Below, in pieces: positions 14,197-14,289 of a stretch of DNA of 14,289 nt (position 1 is the first letter of the stretch; each line of letters begins with the position of its first letter). A model generated the notes under the pieces. The model made no database searches. It had not been told where the DNA came from and saw nothing but the letters and a program-made list of their open reading frames with translations. Origin of the DNA: OLB6 sp964620125. Its GTDB lineage: Bacteria > Bacteroidota > Ignavibacteria > Kapaibacteriales > Kapaibacteriaceae. A program made the translations under genes and the position numbers. Location: positions 1-14,289 of the forward strand of contig CAZUGQ010000038.1 of the NCBI GenBank assembly GCA_964620125.1, in the 5' to 3' direction.

Positions 14197-14289
14197 CCGT
14201 AACCCCGTAATCCCGTAATCCCGTACTCCCGTAATCCCGTACTCCCGTAATCCCGTAATCCCGTACTCCCGTAATCCCGTACTCCCGTA
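14197..14289. repeat. Octamer tandem array, right of the four-helix gene (at least 11 units)
   Basis: CCGTAACC followed by CCGTAATC and CCGTACTC units, eleven complete 8-bp units to 14284 plus CCGTA running off the window edge, so its full length is unknown. It starts 8 bp after the four-helix-bundle stop. Its units are the reverse complements of GGTTACGG, GATTACGG and GAGTACGG, the composition of the left array, making the pair inverted about the gene. Orientation matches the 5911-5974 array. Confidence 0.95.

Noticed and set aside
13555..14289. CRISPR array
   Set aside because: The 8-bp units are contiguous with no unique spacers, and no cas genes are present.

Overview
The window looks like chromosomal DNA from a Gram-negative bacterium of the Bacteroidota/Chlorobiota superphylum. 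Two predicted secreted proteins end in a type IX secretion (T9SS)-like sorting domain, translation starts mostly lack Shine-Dalgarno sequences, and there is an outer-membrane beta-barrel ending in Phe. The intergenic arrays of 8-bp tandem repeats and the solitary four-helix-bundle gene fit lineages such as Candidatus Kapabacteria, but that placement is an inference. No rRNA, tRNA, transposase, integrase or CRISPR array was found.

Left part (1-3386): two minus-strand genes for secreted proteins of unknown function, one Cys-rich and one beta-propeller-like with a T9SS-like tail. They lie between two identical 55-bp direct repeats. The right repeat contains the last codons and stop of metZ, so the 3.3-kb segment looks inserted at, or duplicated from, the 3' end of metZ. 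A strong Rho-independent terminator follows metZ.

Middle (3366-8840, minus strand): metZ (O-succinylhomoserine sulfhydrylase) lies just downstream of a secreted PQQ-type sugar dehydrogenase with a T9SS-like tail. After an octamer repeat array comes a complete three-gene proton-translocating NAD(P) transhydrogenase operon, pntAA-pntAB-pntB.

Right part (8859-13536, plus strand): a tightly coupled operon for a di-heme c-type oxidoreductase lipoprotein, a Tat-type Rieske lipoprotein and an outer-membrane beta-barrel protein. A DtxR/MntR-family metalloregulator and a ZIP metal transporter follow. A palindrome with the DtxR-family half-sites TTAGG/CCTAA sits on the promoter and start of the di-heme gene. 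This suggests one metal-responsive module in which the regulator controls the periplasmic redox operon and metal uptake. A 9-bp tandem repeat fills the gap directly upstream of the regulator's start codon.

Right end (13555-14289): a four-helix-bundle protein gene is bracketed by two long octamer arrays in opposite orientation, related in sequence to the array at 5911-5974. This gene-plus-array unit, the 55-bp repeat island, and the metal-boxed redox operon are the most promising unexplained structures. Five G/C homopolymer runs of 8 or 9 bases, four of them inside genes, are also notable.
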